64,000 nt of DNA from Planctomycetia bacterium (GTDB taxonomy: Bacteria; Planctomycetota; Planctomycetia; Pirellulales; Thermoguttaceae): positions 1-64,000 of the forward strand of contig JAUNBK010000011.1 of assembly GCA_030527105.1 (NCBI GenBank), written 5' to 3'. Under the pieces are notes generated by a model. It made no database searches and was not told the origin of the DNA. It worked only from the letters and a program-made list of their open reading frames with translations. The translations under genes were made by a program, and so were the position numbers. Below, one piece after another: positions 60,801 through 64,000 of this stretch (positions are counted from its first letter, which is position 1; every line of letters starts with the position of its first letter).

Positions 60801-61259
60801 TTAGGCGGGCTCGCCCTCCTCGCCTTTGTCTTTTTGAGAATCCGCGTTGTCCTCCAAAAAACGCAGCGCTTCAACGTTGCTCTGGAGCGTCCCGGGGTGC
60901 TTTCTCAACTCCTCCGGCGTCATCCATCGCACATCTCGCACCTCGAGCGGCTCCGGCTTGAGGTTCTTCAATTCCTGAGCCTCAATGTCGACCGTCCACC
61001 AAGAAAGAGCCATTTTTCTGCGCGTCGTCGACTCATAAACCTTCTTGATCGGAACCACATGGAGATTCAATTCCTCCATCATCTCGCGCTGAAGAGCCTC
61101 TTCCTCCGTCTCGCCTCTCTCGACACCACCACCAGGGAGGCACCACTTGAGCGGCGCAGAAACGTACGCACTGCGCTGAATGACAAGAATTCGCCCGTTG
61201 TGAGAAATAACCCCAACAACGCCGCGACGTAGATATTTTTCCTTTGAATTGTTCGCCAT
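60801..61259 (-). CDS. Nudix hydrolase
   Basis: A 152-residue Nudix-fold pyrophosphohydrolase. The box is GGGVERGETEEEALQREMME followed by ELN, giving the G-x5-E-x7-REUxEExGU pattern with intact metal-binding Glu residues. LVIQRSAYVSAPLKWCLPGG precedes it. The substrate (nucleoside diphosphate linked to a moiety X) cannot be predicted. It is 122 bp downstream of the DUF1559 gene, same strand. Confidence 0.9.
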   Translation of the reverse strand: MANNSKEKYLRRGVVGVISHNGRILVIQRSAYVSAPLKWCLPGGGVERGETEEEALQREMMEELNLHVVPIKKVYESTTRRKMALSWWTVDIEAQELKNLKPEPLEVRDVRWMTPEELRKHPGTLQSNVEALRFLEDNADSQKDKGEEGEPA

Positions 61260-61381
61260 GATTCCATTGGACGCAAGCCCAATCTTGATTTCGACAGGGA
61301 TAAAAAGACTCCGTCCGGCATTTTTGCCGAACGAAGTCTTGAATGCAACGCTGGGGAGAGCAGAACCTCGCCAGCCAGCGA

Positions 61382-62440
61382 TTATTGCTTGAGGGACGGA
61401 GACGGATCGCCGCCCGCACGCGTGGTTCGGAAGAAGTAGATCGCCGGATCAATGTCTTCAGAAACGTTGTGCACCGTGCCATCAACCATACTATGCACGA
61501 CAGTGCCAGAGTGATTGGAACTTGGTCCCCAAGATTCCTCGCCAGTCTCTTTGGTTCCCCAGTTGCTCGTGTTGGTGTAGAGCGTACCATTCATACCATC
61601 TTCATCGCTCATGAAATCACGATTGAGGTTGGTGTAGGGGGTGTCGTACGAGGCTTCGTCATTATATTTGTTGGCAACATATCCCGGCGGAGCGTAGTAG
61701 CTGCTTGCACCAGTGCTGTCTGAATACTCCGTCGGAGTTCCCATGTGCTCGTTGTAGGTATAGATACCCGCTTCCAAGCCAACGACCCAGCGCGCTTGAT
61801 ACTGCTCGATCGTCTCGGTGAGATAGAATGTGTTGGAGGTTCCGTCTTTGATACCATCAATTTTCGTTCGGGAACCGATATAAGTCGCACCATCAGGCTG
61901 CTTGTCACTTCCGTACGTCGTTCCTGCAGAGCTGCTGAGGTTGCGGTTGAACATGCCGTTCGTGGTGGCCGAGACGACTTTGTAGTTCGTGATAGCGGCG
62001 GAGTTTGTGTCGCTCACATCCACGCGCGCTTCCGTCGGAGCACTCGGGCAAATGAACGCAGGCACCGACTCGGCACCCAGCGTGGTTAAGCCCGAAATCT
62101 CAGAGAGCTTCTTGTTTCGATCGCTTTTTTTGATCTGTTCCAACAAATCCTCGCGCTCCATGTGCGGAAGAATGCGCACGAGGAAGCTCAGTCCGTCGTA
62201 ATCCGAGGTGCTGCTTCCAGACGGACGCACACCAGCGGGAGGAAGGGCTTCATGGTTGCTCTCATAGACGAGTGCCGCCAGAGTGATTTGTTTCTGTTTG
62301 TTTGTGCACTGCATTCGGGCAGCGATACCTCTCGCCGCACCGATCGCGGGCAGGAGAAGCCCTACCAACAATCCGATGATGGCGATCACCACCAAGAGTT
62401 CGACGAGCGTAAAAGCCCGCCTGTTGACGATATTACTCAT
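61382..62440 (-). CDS. DUF1559-family type IV pseudopilin-like protein
   Basis: A 352-residue protein opening with a prepilin signal: RRAFTLVELLVVIAIIGLLV, with the Phe at +1 and Glu at +5, processed by a prepilin peptidase. The rest is the DUF1559 (SBP_bac_10) domain: QCTNKQKQITLAALVYESNH, FICPSAPTEA, DGTSNTFYLTETIE. Planctomycetes carry many paralogues of unknown function. ATG 62440 has AAGGAG 9 nt before. The upstream open frame is not used. Confidence 0.93.
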   Translation of the reverse strand: MSNIVNRRAFTLVELLVVIAIIGLLVGLLLPAIGAARGIAARMQCTNKQKQITLAALVYESNHEALPPAGVRPSGSSTSDYDGLSFLVRILPHMEREDLLEQIKKSDRNKKLSEISGLTTLGAESVPAFICPSAPTEARVDVSDTNSAAITNYKVVSATTNGMFNRNLSSSAGTTYGSDKQPDGATYIGSRTKIDGIKDGTSNTFYLTETIEQYQARWVVGLEAGIYTYNEHMGTPTEYSDSTGASSYYAPPGYVANKYNDEASYDTPYTNLNRDFMSDEDGMNGTLYTNTSNWGTKETGEESWGPSSNHSGTVVHSMVDGTVHNVSEDIDPAIYFFRTTRAGGDPSPSLKQ

Positions 62441-62655
62441 CGTACCATCTCCTTGTATGAAAAAAATGAAATTATGAAATGGCGGGTGCATACGACACCA
62501 CGTTAGTTGTACTACGCACAACCCCCCATGCGGGTTCTGACAAAATGCCGCCCACTTTATTGAAATTTCCGACTTTTGTACTCCAACATTGTCGTTTTTC
62601 CCCCACGTATTGCGGCAGGGCAAACGCAACCTCCAGAGACAAAACCTATCCCTTC

Positions 62656-62684
62656 ATTATACACCAAAATTCTATTTTTACCAC
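62656..62684 (-). promoter_or_regulatory. Possible promoter of the DUF1559 gene
   Basis: A clear TATAAT on the minus strand (62661-62656); the region 17 bp upstream (GTGGTA) is a poor -35 box. Leader about 210 nt. Confidence 0.35.
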
Positions 62685-62717
62685 CGGGGACACCTTCTTT
62701 TTTGAGATTTTTTCCGA

Positions 62718-62826
62718 AATATACTCGTTCTCCTTTAAAATTCCCTTTTTGCGTGATGCTTTGCAAGCTGTAGTGCGTAGCTCCAACGGCGGACGACGCC
62801 GGAAATTTCAACGCGAAGTATTATAA
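62718..62826 (+). repeat. Dispersed repeat, full copy (orientation B)
   Basis: From AATATACTCGTTCTCC to AAGTATTATAATACC with the core CCAACGGCGGACGACGCC; very similar to the copies at 1295, 23032 and 43755. Confidence 0.9.
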
Positions 62827-62933
62827 TACCCGGATCGGCACACATCGTAGCACAAACAGCCCTCGGAATGTCTCCTTACGTTTCACGCCTCGCACTTCCT
62901 CACGCTGGCAGAAGGCAGGAGCGGGCGCCCTCA

Positions 62934-63100
62934 AAATTTGGTGGTTAAAATAGGCAAAAAGGATGTCCGACCCATCCGAGCCGAGAACGACGCGTTGGAG
63001 AATTCCCCTCTTTCAGAGCCGATAGGCTGACGGGGTGTTCCGCCGGGAGGAAAGACTTTCCCACATCAACTACCCCCGCCCTTCGGGCGTACCCCTTCAA
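62934..63100 (+). repeat. Second dispersed repeat family, copy 4, with GC-rich hairpin
   Basis: CAAAATTTGGTGGTTA, GACCCATCCGAGCCGAGAACG and AATTCCCCTCTTT are shared with 1846-1925. At 63078-63090, CGCCCTTCGGGCG forms a tight hairpin matching the reverse of the block at 30860-30880. Beyond this, 63101-63519 shows no gene I can support. Confidence 0.5.
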
Positions 63101-63519
63101 GGAGTCCGTGTGGGAGAAGAGGAAAGTCAATTTTCCACGGAGTTGCTCGGACTTTTGAATTCATGCGGGGCGGGTTCGCTACATCTTGCTATTGCGGCTC
63201 TGCCACTGAAAGAATATCTTTCCACGCAACTAAATATAATGAAAACTCTTGCCGATTTTGGAAATACTTTGCGCGATAATCTTGAAATCGCGCGGTGGTG
63301 AGATCATGGCGAAAATGTGCCGGATGATTTGAATTGTTTGCCAGGTGATCAGTTTCGACCGTTTCGGGAATCTAAACAAATCGGGATGTTGGGATTTTTT
63401 AACCGAATGCCGAGGCGGAAGCGGACGATTTCACGATTGTCGGCAGGCAACGGGAACGCTGTCCCCCCCGCCACTAGCAGGGGGGGTGGTAAAACACGAG
63501 GAAGCGTGAGACGGCTACG

Positions 63520-63687
63520 ATGGCGGTTATGAGGTTGGCTGGGAGAGAACGTGGGACGAAAGGAGCCAGGTATAAATGGGTTATGGAATGTCACGGAGTG
63601 AAGATGTATTTGCATGGCAACGCTCAAGGGCACATTCCGCCGGTGAGGGTTCGGTTTGGGTTTGAGGCGTTTTGTAAGGTGAAATAG
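63520..63687 (+). CDS. Hypothetical 55-residue reading frame
   Basis: ATG 63520 to TAG 63685-63687, beginning MAVMRLAGRERGTKGARYKW and ending FGFEAFCKVK. The basic, Tyr/Trp-containing sequence looks like a fragment of a mobile-element protein, but I do not recognise it. There is no good ribosome site. It directly precedes the integrase remnant and may belong to the same decayed element. Confidence 0.3.
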   Translation: MAVMRLAGRERGTKGARYKWVMECHGVKMYLHGNAQGHIPPVRVRFGFEAFCKVK

Positions 63688-63829
63688 CTATTTTGCGTGG
63701 CAGGCATGGTTATACTCATGGATGGGACATTCTCCGGCAGTTAGTCTCAAGCATTACACGAAACGCCCGATGAAATATTTCTGGAGGAATTACCCTCAAC
63801 GGGGCGCAATGCGGGGCAAAATACGGTGA
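63683..63829 (+). pseudogene. Tyrosine recombinase (integrase) C-terminal remnant
   Basis: This frame reads AWLYSWMGHSPAVSLKHYTK (in part), then KRPMKYFWRNYPQRG and a stop at 63827-63829. WMGHSPAVSLKHYT is the box II end of phage-type integrases: the GH motif carries the conserved His and the final Tyr is the nucleophile. There is no N-terminal or box I part upstream (a stop lies at 63680), so it is a relic. 63830-64000 contains no gene that I can support. Confidence 0.6.
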
Positions 63830-64000
63830 CGCAGGAAAATTCAAACATGAGCAACAAGATTCTTTAAAACCGGAAAATATAGGTACTCCAGTTGCAATAA
63901 GTGGAAACAAAAAAAGGCGAAAGAATCAAATTCTACCGGCTCAATATTCCTTCAAAGAAGGGGGATTTGGTTTTCGTGCGGTACCTTGAGAAATCAAAAA

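Overview
The window looks like a chromosomal segment of a planctomycete (Planctomycetota). The evidence is the combination of a DUF1559-type pseudopilin, DUF1080 and M60 secreted proteins, several PEP-CTERM surface proteins together with an exosortase, a very long SecA, a TMEM43-family protein and a VWA/ExbB/ExbD locus, beside ordinary housekeeping genes. No rRNA, tRNA or CRISPR array was seen. Promoters fit a sigma-70 pattern (TTGNNN, 16-17 bp, TANAAT) and intrinsic terminators are common.

Layout. 0-8 kb: end of a prephenate dehydratase gene, a wrecked PEP-CTERM gene, a zinc-ribbon protein, a glycosyltransferase/GAF-phosphatase pair and an exported archaemetzincin. 8-12.2 kb: a probable RiPP operon. 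It has a 450-nt leader with an attenuator-like hairpin, a 62-residue precursor carrying seven cysteines at perfect three-residue spacing, a PqqD-like/radical SAM/SPASM enzyme interrupted by one in-frame TAG, and a two-gene ABC exporter. This is the most novel part of the window. 12.2-16 kb: an ExbB/ExbD/ExbD, TPR, VWA operon. 16-23 kb: DUF1080 and M60 secreted enzymes and a 1050-residue PEP-CTERM protein. 23-31 kb: DksA-like regulator, LspA, a methionine-salvage-like operon (phosphoesterase, MtnA, epimerase, nucleoside phosphorylase), a candidate ncRNA and a PhoU/Na-Pi cotransporter pair. 31-41 kb: Sel1 protein, nucleotidyltransferase, GyrA, a 3'-5' exonuclease, a PQQ-propeller protein, TrmB, a FabZ-like protein, a tiny basic protein and a second broken PEP-CTERM gene.

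41-53 kb: TMEM43 protein, a secreted Cys-repeat protein, an orphan response regulator, an IS5-type relic between repeats, DUF368, SecA, and the L25-Pth-S6-SSB-L9 operon. 53-64 kb: exosortase, a 104-bp tandem array, a Wzc-like chain-length regulator/tyrosine kinase, DUF2726, another PEP-CTERM protein, Nudix, the DUF1559 pseudopilin, and a decayed mobile region with an integrase remnant. The exosortase (53.5 kb) plausibly processes the PEP-CTERM proteins at 19.6 and 58.2 kb, and its EPS-type neighbour fits the known exosortase/exopolysaccharide association.

The whole window is peppered with one short repeat family of about 107 bp (at least 14 full, partial or degenerate copies) with imperfect inverted ends. 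One copy sits inside a PEP-CTERM pseudogene, one inside the RiPP operon, one in the dksA-like leader, and a diverged version is tandemly amplified upstream of the Wzc-like gene. A second, less regular dispersed repeat occurs at four places.
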